Shown here piece by piece: positions 1 through 6,783 of a stretch of DNA of 9,401 bases. The position numbers were made by a program, and so were the translations under genes. Numbering within the stretch: position 1 is the first letter of the stretch; each line of letters opens with the position of its first letter. The notes under the pieces were generated by a model, which had not been told where the DNA came from, ran no database searches, and was given only the letters and a program-made list of their open reading frames with translations. The stretch is from JAYGED01 sp046582565 (GTDB taxonomy: Bacteria > Pseudomonadota > Alphaproteobacteria > JAAXGF01), in NCBI GenBank assembly GCA_046582565.1, contig JAYGED010000205.1, forward strand, positions 1 through 9,401, read 5' to 3'.

Positions 1-851
1 CAGGTTAGGGAACGATAGATCACCGCCAGTACCAGACCACCCAGCGCACCCATTGCCGCCGCTTCGCCCGGCGTGGCCAGACCGCCCAGGATGGACCCAA
101 GTACCAGCATGATCAGCACTGTCAGCGGCACAAACGAAACCAGCAAATCCCGATAAATCTTGGCTTTGGGTGGGATGTCCTCTTCCGAGGGTTTCGGAGC
201 CAGCGACGGGTTTATCTTTACTCGAACAATCACATAGACGACGTAGAGCCCTGCCAGAATAAGACCCGGAAAGATCGCTGCCGCATAAAGGCGCAAGGGC
301 GACAGTTCGGCGATTGCAGCATAAACGATCAGCATGATCGAAGGTGGGATCAAAATACCCAGCGTCCCGCCCGCGCAGATTACCCCGGCGGCAAAAGATT
401 TGTCATAGTTGGCATTGGCCATCGCCGGATAGGCCAGCAGACCCATCAGCGTCACCACCGCCCCGACAATACCAGAAGCTGTCGAAAAAATCGTACAGGT
501 TAGCAACGCCGCAATTGCCAGTGACCCGGGCAGGTTTCGCGCCGCCATGTACAGCGAATAAAACAGCCGGTCGATGATATTGGCGCGTTCCACCACATAG
601 CCCATGAACAGGAACAGTGGGATCGCCACCAGTGTGTCGTTCTCCATCACCGAATAGGTATTCTGGTTCAGCAGATAGAAAATCGTGTTGTCGAAAATAT
701 CGGTAAACGTCTCGATGCTGCCGGGCGTGTAATAGGCGTAGTAGCCGAAGCCAGTGCCCATGGCGAGCAGCGTGAAGGCAACCGGGAACCCCAGCAATAT
801 CACCAAGATAAAAAGCGACAACATCATTATCGCTATTTCGGGGTTCGTCAT
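1..851 (-). CDS. dctM: TRAP transporter large permease, DctM type (3' end beyond window)
   Basis: Large membrane subunit of a tripartite ATP-independent periplasmic transporter; it carries the Na+- or H+-coupled translocation path in the inner membrane. The 283 visible codons read as a chain of hydrophobic helices. The start (MTNPEIAIMMLSLF, then LLGFPVAF at about residues 19-26) is typical of DctM. Further on come the family blocks TASGIVGAVVTLMGLLAYPAM and AGGTLGILIPPSIMLIVYA, the latter being the conserved GT-G-IPPS segment. The gene is cut by the left window edge; full-length DctM is usually about 430-460 residues. The ATG at 849-851 follows dctQ by 48 bp. A GGAG lies 11 nt upstream of it, a rather long spacing. 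By its association with a TakP-like binding protein it probably belongs to the FcbT3 (mannitol/chloroaromatic) branch. The substrate cannot be read from this subunit. Confidence 0.94.
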   Translation of the reverse strand, partial: MTNPEIAIMMLSLFILVILLGFPVAFTLLAMGTGFGYYAYYTPGSIETFTDIFDNTIFYLLNQNTYSVMENDTLVAIPLFLFMGYVVERANIIDRLFYSLYMAARNLPGSLAIAALLTCTIFSTASGIVGAVVTLMGLLAYPAMANANYDKSFAAGVICAGGTLGILIPPSIMLIVYAAIAELSPLRLYAAAIFPGLILAGLYVVYVIVRVKINPSLAPKPSEEDIPPKAKIYRDLLVSFVPLTVLIMLVLGSILGGLATPGEAAAMGALGGLVLAVIYRSLT

Positions 852-899
852 CCTTAAGTGTGCTCCGTCATACCAGATAAAGTTAGGAAAAGAGGGTTA

Positions 900-1472
900 T
901 TAGGTTTCAAGTCCAGTCGCCTGGCCCTCCAAAATATCTTCCGTTTCCCGGGCATCCTCCAGGCGCGGCAGCCATTTATTGGTCTTCATCGCCAGGTAGC
1001 ACCGCATGCATTCCGCAAAGCCCTGAATGATGAACAAACCCCCGGCCAGCGGGATCAGGGTCTTGAAGAAATAAATCTGAATGCGGGCCGGACTGTTCCA
1101 ACTGACTTCCTTATAGCCCCATGAGTCCATGGCAATTTCCCAGCCGTACCAGACCAGGGCGGCCATGCCCGGGAAAAAGAAGACGATGTATAAAAGCAAA
1201 TCAAGGCGGGCCTGCCAGCGGGCCGGCAGGAAGCGGTAAATTACGTCCGCGCGGACGTGGGTGTCCTGGGCAAGGGCATAAGGCCCGGCCATGAGGAACA
1301 GCGCCCCGTACATCTGCACCATCATGTCGAAAGCCCATAAGGTAGGCGCGTTGAGGACGTATCGCACGAACACTTCATAGGCGACGGAAAGGGTTAGAAT
1401 CAGAATGCACCAACCGAAGGCACGCCCGACCCAGATGCTGAGCTGTTCAATAGCGTGAATTAAGGGTACCAC
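900..1472 (-). CDS. dctQ: TRAP transporter small permease, DctQ type
   Basis: Small four-helix membrane subunit that pairs with DctM in TRAP transporters. The 190-residue length is normal. Hydrophobic segments lie at about residues 17-36, 50-66, 89-110 and 135-153. The DctQ signature is visible as YEVFVRYVLNAPTLWAFD (about 32-49), followed by a HVRADVIYRFLP loop and a late block with NSPARI and KTLIPLAG, all typical of the FcbT2-like branch. The start is GTG at 1470-1472, supported by GGGAG (1481-1485 on the opposite strand) with 8-nt spacing; a stop lies not far upstream in the same frame. It sits between dctP (132 bp upstream, with a strong hairpin in the gap) and dctM (48 bp downstream), the usual P-Q-M order. 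Confidence 0.94.
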   Translation of the reverse strand: MVPLIHAIEQLSIWVGRAFGWCILILTLSVAYEVFVRYVLNAPTLWAFDMMVQMYGALFLMAGPYALAQDTHVRADVIYRFLPARWQARLDLLLYIVFFFPGMAALVWYGWEIAMDSWGYKEVSWNSPARIQIYFFKTLIPLAGGLFIIQGFAECMRCYLAMKTNKWLPRLEDARETEDILEGQATGLET

Positions 1473-1530
1473 GGCCAGGTCTCCCGCCTTGAGGGTTCGA
1501 GTAAGATGTTAGATAGAGGGCCGGAAGTTA

Positions 1531-1556
1531 GAGGGACAGCCTTGCGGCTGTCCCTC
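1531..1556 (-). promoter_or_regulatory. Intergenic hairpin between dctP and dctQ
   Basis: A perfect 11-bp inverted repeat (GAGGGACAGCC at 1531-1541 and GGCTGTCCCTC at 1546-1556) with a 4-nt loop lies 48 bp after the dctP stop and 58 bp before the dctQ start. No T-run follows it on the minus strand, so it is not a classical intrinsic terminator. A likely role is to stabilise the dctP 3' end or to attenuate read-through, giving more binding protein than permease. Position and pairing are seen directly; the role is inferred. Confidence 0.7.
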
Positions 1557-1604
1557 AGAACCAGTCATTTATGCGAATCGCTTTCGCAGAAACAACAGAT
1601 CGGT

Positions 1605-2729
1605 CTAACCGAAGTAGTGCTTGTAAGCCAAGCCGTAATCCGGCGCATTCAGAAGCAGGTAGTTCATCACCTTCTTGGCATAGGCCTTCTGCGATTTCAC
1701 CACCTTGGCGAAGAACGGATCCTCAGCCGAAATCCGGTCGACAACCACATCCCACGCCTTCAACTGATCCGACATGATGGAATCAGGTGTGCGGTAGACG
1801 TTGACTCCATGCTTCTCCTGGAGCTTGACTAGGTCATCGGCATAACGAAGCGTGCTGTACCAGTAGAAGTTCGAGTTTTCGGCCTCAGAGGCATACTCGA
1901 GTATCTTCTGTTGTTCGTCCGACAAGGCATCGAACTTCTTCTTGTTGAAGGTGACCTCGAAGCATTCCTGGGACTGGTGGAAACTGGCCAGGTGATAATG
2001 CTTGGAGACGTCCTGCATACCGAAGTCGCTGTCGGAAGTCGGGTTGTTGAACTCAGCAGCGTCGATCAGGCCGCTCTTCATAGCCGGCTGGATTTCGCCA
2101 CCCTGCAATTGTACGACCGACAGGCCCATTTCATTCATAACGTCAGCCGCCAGGCCAACGGTGCGATACTTCAGGCCCTGCATCTGGGCCGAGGACTTGA
2201 TCTCCTCCTTGAACCAGCCAAGCGGCTGTGCCGGCATGGCGCTGTTGAAGAAGCTCACCAGGTTAAGGCCAAGGGTCCCCATCAACTCATTGAACAGGTC
2301 CTTGCCGCCGCCGTAGTGGATCCAGCCGAGCATTTCCATCGCCGACCAGCCGAAGCAGGGGCCGGTGCCGAACAGGGACGCCGCCGGCGACTTGGAATAC
2401 CAGTAGGCAGGCACATAATGCGCGCCGTCAAGAACGCCGCGGTGTACCGCATCCTGCATCTGGCTGGTCTTGACCACCGAGTTAACCGACATTAGTTCGA
2501 TCTTCATGCCCTTGCCGGCCATCTCGTTGACACGCTTCACGTAGTTTTTGGCATCTTCAAGGAAGATGCCGCCGCCCCAGGCTGCCTGAACCTTAAGCAC
2601 CGTCGGTGCTGCAGTGGCGACGTTGGGAAATGCGATAGCGGCAGCGGCGCCAGCGGTCGCAACACCAGCGCCCTTTAAGAACCGGCGACGGCTTTTTGTC
2701 TTTTTGGTGTCTAGCTTGTCCTTACTCAT
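1605..2729 (-). CDS. dctP: TRAP transporter substrate-binding protein, TakP/FcbT1-like, Tat signal
   Basis: Periplasmic solute receptor that delivers the substrate to DctQM. It has 374 residues, normal for the TakP/FcbT1 (COG4663) branch. The N-terminus carries a textbook twin-arginine motif, SRRRFLK (13-19), then an alanine-rich hydrophobic stretch and a probable signal peptidase site after ATA (38-40). Export already folded is therefore likely. The block GLKYRTVGLAADVMNEMG (185-202) contains Arg189, the position of the arginine that binds the substrate carboxylate in DctP proteins. It is followed by VQLQGGEIQPAMKSGLIDAAEF (206-227), which matches the TakP block VQLPGGEI-PAL--G-IDA-E. TakP binds 2-oxo acids and relatives bind other carboxylates; the substrate here is unknown but probably has a carboxylate. 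ATG 2727-2729 has GGGAG about 9 nt upstream. The 167-bp gap upstream holds an inverted repeat and a possible promoter. Confidence 0.93.
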   Translation of the reverse strand: MSKDKLDTKKTKSRRRFLKGAGVATAGAAAAIAFPNVATAAPTVLKVQAAWGGGIFLEDAKNYVKRVNEMAGKGMKIELMSVNSVVKTSQMQDAVHRGVLDGAHYVPAYWYSKSPAASLFGTGPCFGWSAMEMLGWIHYGGGKDLFNELMGTLGLNLVSFFNSAMPAQPLGWFKEEIKSSAQMQGLKYRTVGLAADVMNEMGLSVVQLQGGEIQPAMKSGLIDAAEFNNPTSDSDFGMQDVSKHYHLASFHQSQECFEVTFNKKKFDALSDEQQKILEYASEAENSNFYWYSTLRYADDLVKLQEKHGVNVYRTPDSIMSDQLKAWDVVVDRISAEDPFFAKVVKSQKAYAKKVMNYLLLNAPDYGLAYKHYFG

Positions 2730-2762
2730 CGAGTGATCTCCCTGTGGATTACAGAAGTTTCG

Positions 2763-2799
2763 TTTATACTCGTACGCTGGTCGGTTTAATACCGATCAG
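2763..2799 (-). promoter_or_regulatory. Candidate dctP promoter -10 box with overlapping operator-like inverted repeat
   Basis: Reading the minus strand, TATAAA (2763-2768) could be a -10 box 34 bp before the dctP start. No good -35 match precedes it, which fits an activated or unusual promoter. Just upstream is an inverted repeat CTGGTCGGT (2777-2785) / ACCGATCAG (2791-2799) with a 5-bp AT spacer and one mismatch between arms. Its size and symmetry resemble GntR/IclR/LacI-type operators, and it would cover about -15 to -40. No regulator gene is in the window. Sequence symmetry is direct; the regulatory role is inferred. Confidence 0.45.
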
Positions 2800-2896
2800 T
2801 GAAGGCCGTCAGATTTAACTATTTTCCCCTAACTCGCAACTACTTTCGCCCAATTCTAGACTGCTTGTGATCACGTTTTCGTTTATGCCGCGACGT

Positions 2897-3862
2897 TTAC
2901 GCCACCCGATCCCCCGGTTCCCGACCCGCGACAATGGCGTCGAGATTGTCCAGGGCGCGAAAACCCATGGCGTCGCGCGTTTCCCGCGTGGCGCTGCCGA
3001 TATGGGGAAGCGCAAAAACATTATCCAACTCGCGATAGGCGGGGTGAATGTCGGGTTCGTTGTTGAAAACATCGAGGCCGGCGGCGAACAGCTTGCCTGA
3101 GCGCAAGGCTGCGATCAGCGCCTCATCGTCGACAATCGGTCCCCGCGCGGTATTCACCACCACCGCGCCGTCCGGCAGGAGGGCAATGCGTTCGGCATTG
3201 AGAAGGCCCTCGGATTCACGCGTTGCCGGGCAATGGATCGACAGATAATCGCAAACAGGCAGCAGGGACTCCAGGCTGTCGTGATAGGTCGCGCCCTGCT
3301 CGATTTCGGCGACCAGAGGGCTACGGTTGTAATAATGGATGCTCATGTCGAACCCCCGGGCGCGCCGGGCCGTGACCTGGCCGACCCGGCCCATGCCGAT
3401 GATGCCGAGACGCTTACCGCTCAATTGCGCGCCGAGCATGAAGGTCGGACTCCAGTCCCGCCATTCACTCTCGCGCACCAGGCGGATGTTCTCCGTCACC
3501 CGCCGCGCCGCGCCGAGCATACAGAGCATGGCGATCTCGGCGGTCGCATCGCTCAACACGTCGGGCGTGTTGGTGACGATGAGGCCGCGCGCCAGAGCGG
3601 CATCCACATCGACATGATTGTAGCCCACCGAGAAATTGCAGATAGCCTTCACGCTGTCGGGCAAACGGGCAATCACATCGGCGGTCAGGGCGTCCGTATG
3701 GCAAGGGATGATGGCAAGGCAGCCTTCGGCGCGCTTAATCAGCTCGTCACTGGCATAGGTTTCATCGCTTGGGTTGAACTGTGCGTTGTAGTCGCTCGCC
3801 AGGCGAGCCTCGACGGCCTCGGGCAGCTTGCGGGTTACAAGAACAGTGGGTTTTTCAGTCAT
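2897..3862 (-). CDS. D-2-hydroxyacid dehydrogenase (glyoxylate/hydroxypyruvate reductase-like)
   Basis: NAD(P)-dependent cytosolic dehydrogenase that interconverts 2-oxo acids and D-2-hydroxy acids. The 321-residue length is usual for the family. The Rossmann nucleotide motif GMGRVG is at 156-161, and the second strand ends in YYNRS (177-181). Arg180 in place of an acidic residue suggests NADPH preference. The catalytic set is in place: Arg240 (NTARG), Glu269 (NNEP) and His287 (PHIGSATRET). The closest named relatives by motif are glyoxylate/hydroxypyruvate reductases (GyaR, GhrB); the true substrate is not determined. The ATG at 3860-3862 overlaps the amidohydrolase stop (ATGACTGA, 8 nt), so the two were translationally coupled. 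A TAAGG stands 7 nt upstream of the ATG, so it can also be translated alone. Its place between an amidohydrolase and a 2-oxo-acid-type TRAP system suggests it reduces or oxidises the acid released or imported. Confidence 0.93.
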   Translation of the reverse strand: MTEKPTVLVTRKLPEAVEARLASDYNAQFNPSDETYASDELIKRAEGCLAIIPCHTDALTADVIARLPDSVKAICNFSVGYNHVDVDAALARGLIVTNTPDVLSDATAEIAMLCMLGAARRVTENIRLVRESEWRDWSPTFMLGAQLSGKRLGIIGMGRVGQVTARRARGFDMSIHYYNRSPLVAEIEQGATYHDSLESLLPVCDYLSIHCPATRESEGLLNAERIALLPDGAVVVNTARGPIVDDEALIAALRSGKLFAAGLDVFNNEPDIHPAYRELDNVFALPHIGSATRETRDAMGFRALDNLDAIVAGREPGDRVA

Positions 3863-5308
3863 GGTCCGACCTTACTTCAAGAGATAATGGAAAGGCTTCA
3901 TCGGCGCTACGCCCAGCCCAGTCACGCTCCGCGATACCTTCGAGCGCCCTTTTCTGTCCGGCATTCAGACGCCGGGCCGCATCGTGATGATAGAGGGTCA
4001 GCACTTCGCCGTCATTTACCACCAGATTGCCGTCTACATAGACGTCGCGTACCGGCCGCTCAAGCGCCGAGAAAATCAGATTGCGCAACGGATCGCGCAG
4101 AGGCTGCATGGTAGGATGGTCGAGATCGACCAGCAGCAGATCGGCCTTGGCGCCGGGCGCCAGGCGGCCGAGATCGTCACGGCCCAAGGCGCTGGCGCCG
4201 CCGACCGCCGCCGCCTCGAGCACATCGCCGGCACCGATGGAATGCACATCGGCGGTCGCCACCTTAGCCATGGTCAGCGCCCAGCGCATCTCGTCGATGA
4301 TGTTGTGGGGAAAGCTGTCCGTGCCGATGCCGATGGTTACCCCGGCGTCGCGATAAGATGCGAAATCCTGCAGCAGAATGCCCCGGCGGACGAAATTATT
4401 CGGGCAATGGGCGATGGCGGCGCCGGCATCGCCGAGCCGGTCGAGGTCGCTCCACCGCGGCCAATTGAGCCAGGGATGATGGTCGAGAAAGATGGCGTGG
4501 GCGATAATCTTGTCGGGCCCCAACAGGCCGAGATCGCCGAGCCACTCTATCGGCGTCTTGCCGTGGCGTCGCACCATCTCGCGAAATTCGACAACGCTTT
4601 GCGAGGCATGCAGGGTCCAGGGCAGGCCGCGCTCACGGGCGGCGGCGGCGCTGTTCTGCAACAGCTCGGGCGTGCAGGTGTCGATCTGCGACGGCGAGAC
4701 CATGCCCTTGAGGCGTCCGCTTGGGTGCGCTTCGGCGGCATCGACCACCGCAAGGGCCTCGGCGAAAGCGCTGCTGCCGCCATCCTCGCTCCATTCGTAG
4801 CAAAGCTCATGGCCGTTGGGGGTATACCAGTGGGCGGAGCGGAACATGGGCGCCGCATAGGCGCGAATGCCGCTCGTCGCCAATATATCGAGCCAGCCCT
4901 CGCGGGCGCCTGACAGATCGCAGAGCGTGGTGCAGCCGCTTTCAACAATTCACAGAGAGCGAATTCCAGGGCCGCGTTGCTGCTCTCCTGATCGCCGCGC
5001 ACCAGGGGCATATATTCGATCAGGCCGGTGTTGTGGAGCAACGGGCTACCGGTTTCTTCGGACAGGCCCTTGCTCATGGGTTCGCCGCCGGCATGGGAGT
5101 GAACATTGACCAGGCCGGGCATCACCATGAGCCCGCTGCCGTCGATTTCCACATCGACATCGCCCGTGTGGCCCGCCCCCGTGTGGCCAGCCCCCACATA
5201 GACGATGGAATCTCCGGCGAAAACAACGTCGGCATGGCGCAGGAATATGTGGCTTTCCGCCTGGTCGTCCCAGGCGATGACCCAATCTGCCGCTTTAATT
5301 CGTGTGGT
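3855..5308 (-). pseudogene. Amidohydrolase, AtzA/TrzA/SsnA type (COG0402), frameshifted and without a start codon
   Basis: Remnant of a metal-dependent hydrolase of the chlorohydrolase/deaminase group, acting on C-N or C-Cl bonds of rings and amidines. Two frames make up one protein of about 484 residues, the family's usual size. The first frame (5308 to about 4940) reads IKAADWVIAWDD, then MPGLVNVHSH with the HxH metal motif. The second (about 4937 to 3855) reads GCTTLCDLSGAREGWLDILATSGIRAY, then metal-ligand candidates His in WTLHASQS, His in IIAHAIFLDHH and Asp in GIGTDSFPHN, and a C-terminal GAKADLLLVDLDHP domain. One base is missing at about 4938-4942: AAAGCGGC should be AAAAGCGGC, giving LLKSGCTT. 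Upstream, the frame hits TAA at 5309-5311 before any usable ATG/GTG/TTG that would include the conserved N-terminus; a GTG at 5195-5197 is open but lies too far inside. A 15-bp tandem duplication adds AGHTG. A sequencing error at the A-run cannot be excluded. Confidence 0.88.
5165..5194. repeat. 15-bp tandem duplication inside the amidohydrolase pseudogene
   Basis: Two adjacent 15-bp units, CGTGTGGCCCGCCCC (5165-5179) and CGTGTGGCCAGCCCC (5180-5194), differ at one base. In the minus-strand frame they encode the repeated peptide AGHTGAGHTG just before the PGLVNVHSH metal motif, in a loop where relatives normally have a single short turn. It does not break the frame. It looks like replication slippage or relaxed selection. 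Confidence 0.8.
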
Positions 5309-5335
5309 TTAGTTCATTACTCCGCGGTTACGTCC

Positions 5336-5712
5336 CGAGGGTTGGTGTAAGAGCGCATCCACTGGTGTCTGCCTGTAGGTCGCGTTGAGCGACCGGAGGG
5401 CGGACGCCAGTGGCCATCGCGTCGATCTTCGTTAGGTTGAGGTTATCGAGACCATAACCCGATGAAGGAGACGACACGATGACCACTGACAGGATTGCGC
5501 TTGAGGCGCTGATTGAAAAGACCCCTGATGCAGATTTCTTACGCGAGATGATCGCTTTTGCCGCCGACCGTCTGATGGCGCTGGAGGTGGATGGGCTTTG
5601 CGGCGCCGGCCACGGCGAGCGTAACGCAGAGCGTTCCAACCACCGCAACGGCTATCGCGAGCGGGCCTGGGAGACCCGAGCCGGCGCCATTACCCTGCCG
5701 ATCCCCAAGCTC
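5336..5712 (+). mobile_element. IS256-family element, left end and 5' part of transposase gene only
   Basis: The sequence beginning near 5336 (GAGGGTTGGTGTAAGAGCGC) has the GTGTAA-type terminus of IS256-family elements. It is followed by a long imperfect palindrome and then the start of a MULE/IS256 transposase at 5479. The transposase stops being IS256-like after residue 78, and no right terminus is found in the window, so the element is truncated by deletion. Its left end abuts the degraded start of the amidohydrolase, so insertion here probably removed that gene's start and promoter. The exact left boundary is uncertain by several bases. Confidence 0.7.
5359..5413 (+). promoter_or_regulatory. 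Long hairpin ahead of the IS256-type transposase start
   Basis: The arms CCACTGGTGTCTGCC (5359-5373) and GGCGGACGCCAGTGG (5399-5413) pair over 15 bp, with two positions that become G-U pairs in RNA. Inside them GGTCGC (5378-5383) and GCGACC (5389-5394) form a second perfect 6-bp stem with a 5-nt loop. The structure lies within the element and 65 bp before the transposase ATG. It may block translation of read-through transcripts, as known for hairpins in some other IS leaders. Pairing is direct; function is inferred. Confidence 0.6.
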
Positions 5713-5808
5713 CACTTCCATCTCTATCTCAAGGAATGTGAGTGGCGCTTCAACTACCGGCCTACAGCCAATCTGTTGAAGGTTCTAACGCAATGGGCCA
5801 AAATGTGA
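5479..5808 (+). pseudogene. Chimeric transposase remnant: IS256 N-terminus fused to IS1595 C-terminus
   Basis: The open frame of 109 codons joins two unrelated transposases. Residues 1-78 (DADFLREMIAFAADRLMALE, HGERNAERSNHRNGYRERAWETRAG and LPIPKL) match the N-terminal region of IS256-family transposases. From residue 79, HLYLKECEWRFNYRPTANLL and KVLTQWAK match the extreme C-terminus of IS1595/ISXO2-type DDE transposases. The join falls near 5713 and keeps the frame. The catalytic residues of both families lie in the missing middles, so the product cannot transpose anything. The ATG at 5479 has a good leader (GAAGGAGACGACACG), so a short protein could still be made. It probably arose by a deletion between neighbouring IS copies of the same orientation. 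Confidence 0.85.
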
Positions 5809-5836
5809 TTACTTCGAGCTTATCTATGTCAGCCCC
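5713..5836 (+). mobile_element. IS1595-family element, 3' end and right terminus only
   Basis: This holds the last 31 codons of an IS1595-like transposase and then the right terminal repeat CTTATCTATGTCAGCCCC (5819-5836). The terminus is identified because its exact reverse complement opens the second IS1595-type element at 9270-9287. The 5' part of the element is missing and replaced by the IS256 fragment. The 8 bases outside (TAAATCTA, 5837-5844) could be half of a target duplication; its partner would be outside the surviving sequence. Confidence 0.75.
5819..5836 (-). repeat. Right terminal inverted repeat of IS1595-type element
   Basis: 18 bp, reading GGGGCTGACATAGATAAG on the minus strand, identical to 9270-9287 on the plus strand. 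The bases inward of the 18 bp differ between the two ends, as expected for left and right ends of one IS type. Confidence 0.85.
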
Positions 5837-6099
5837 TAAATCTATCATGAAATTAATACAGTAAGCCTTATATAAAATAAATTTTAATTATGAATTTCAA
5901 AATTAAGAATGTTTAATCATATTTCTATGGTTGGATAATTTATATGTTAGTTTGTATTTAAAGTAGCAACCCTACATCTTAACCATGTTTGATCACGAAC
6001 AATACGGCCGTCATTTGCTTTGCGAATCATTCGTTAATAGACTCAAAAGCAGCTCGTTAACCTTAATTAATACTTGGAGGCCGAGACGGTGCGAGATCC
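5837..6099. other. AT-rich gene-free stretch between IS remnant and cysteine hydrolase gene
   Basis: Counting bases 5841-5960 gives 21 G or C in 120 (about 18%), against well over 50% in the genes around. No coding frame with family features is seen in it. It lies directly outside the IS1595-type right end and upstream of the hydrolase gene. A 7-bp motif TCGTTAA occurs twice (6031-6037 and 6054-6060, 23 bp apart) near the gene start. The stretch could hold the hydrolase promoter, but no convincing -35/-10 pair was found. It may be foreign DNA or an AT-rich IS target. Confidence 0.6.
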
Positions 6100-6783
6100 A
6101 TGAAAATTGAGTCGGCCCCTTACGACTTCCCCCTGAACGGCGGATTTGAGCCGCAAAACTGTGCGCTGATGGTGATCGATATGCAGATCGATTTCTGCGC
6201 TCCCGATGGCTACATGGATCGCATGGGCGTCGATTTAGCCCCCCTGCGCTCGCCAATCGATCCGATCAGCCGGGTCCTCGCCGCCATGCGGGATGGTGGT
6301 TACTCCGTGATCCATACCCGTGAGACTTTCCGGCCTGACCTCTCGGACGTTCAGCCCCACCGGCGCTATCGCGGCATCCACGGCACAAGCCTGATCCCCG
6401 GCGATGAGGGGCCGCTGGGCCGCAGCCTGATCCAGGGCGAGGCTTGCTGGGACATAATCCCCGAACTCGCACCCCTGGATGGCGAAGCGGTGTTTGACAA
6501 AAACGCCTACGGCGCCTTCGGCTCAACCAATATACATGACGACCTGCGCGCGCGCGGTATTGCCAATCTGGTGATTGCCGGGGTCACCACCAACTGCTGC
6601 ATCCACTCAAATCTGCGTGAGGCGCTGGACCGCGGCTATGATTGTCTGGTGCTCGAGGATTGCTGTGGCGCATCCAGCCGGGAATCCCACGAGCGCTCAA
6701 TGGCGATGATGCGAAGCGACGACGGCGTATTTGGCGCCGTCGCAACATCCGACGCTCTCATCAAAGCGCTGCAATCACCATGA
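6100..6783 (+). CDS. Cysteine hydrolase of the isochorismatase superfamily (biuret/ureidoacrylate hydrolase-like)
   Basis: Cytosolic hydrolase of the isochorismatase-like fold, probably an amidase acting on an amide or ureido bond. The 227-residue length is typical. The catalytic triad is visible: Asp27 in MVIDMQIDF, Lys134 in FDKNAYGAF, and Cys167 in GVTTNCCIHS (Cys166 is the neighbour). The segment VIHTRETFRPDLSDVQPHRR (70-89) is of the kind seen in biuret, triuret and ureidoacrylate hydrolases rather than in true isochorismatases, which points to a C-N hydrolase. The substrate cannot be fixed from sequence. ATG 6100 is the only start in this frame after the stop at 6064-6066. GGAGG at 6076-6080 is 19 nt away, too far for a normal ribosome site, so initiation may be weak. 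The 3' end overlaps the opposing RidA gene by 23 bp. Confidence 0.9.
   Translation: MKIESAPYDFPLNGGFEPQNCALMVIDMQIDFCAPDGYMDRMGVDLAPLRSPIDPISRVLAAMRDGGYSVIHTRETFRPDLSDVQPHRRYRGIHGTSLIPGDEGPLGRSLIQGEACWDIIPELAPLDGEAVFDKNAYGAFGSTNIHDDLRARGIANLVIAGVTTNCCIHSNLREALDRGYDCLVLEDCCGASSRESHERSMAMMRSDDGVFGAVATSDALIKALQSP

Noticed and set aside
1911..2495. 194-codon plus-strand open frame
   Set aside because: Shadow of dctP; no motif, and dctP is unmistakable.
3233..4913. Long plus-strand open frames (3233-4114 and 3984-4913)
   Set aside because: Antisense to the dehydrogenase and amidohydrolase; their peptides show no recognisable domain and mirror GC-rich codon structure.
4936..4945. Programmed -1 frameshift in the amidohydrolase
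   Set aside because: A -1 shift would give the right protein, but the site (TTG AAA GCG) is not an X XXY YYZ slippery heptamer and the family is not known for frameshifting; base loss is simpler.
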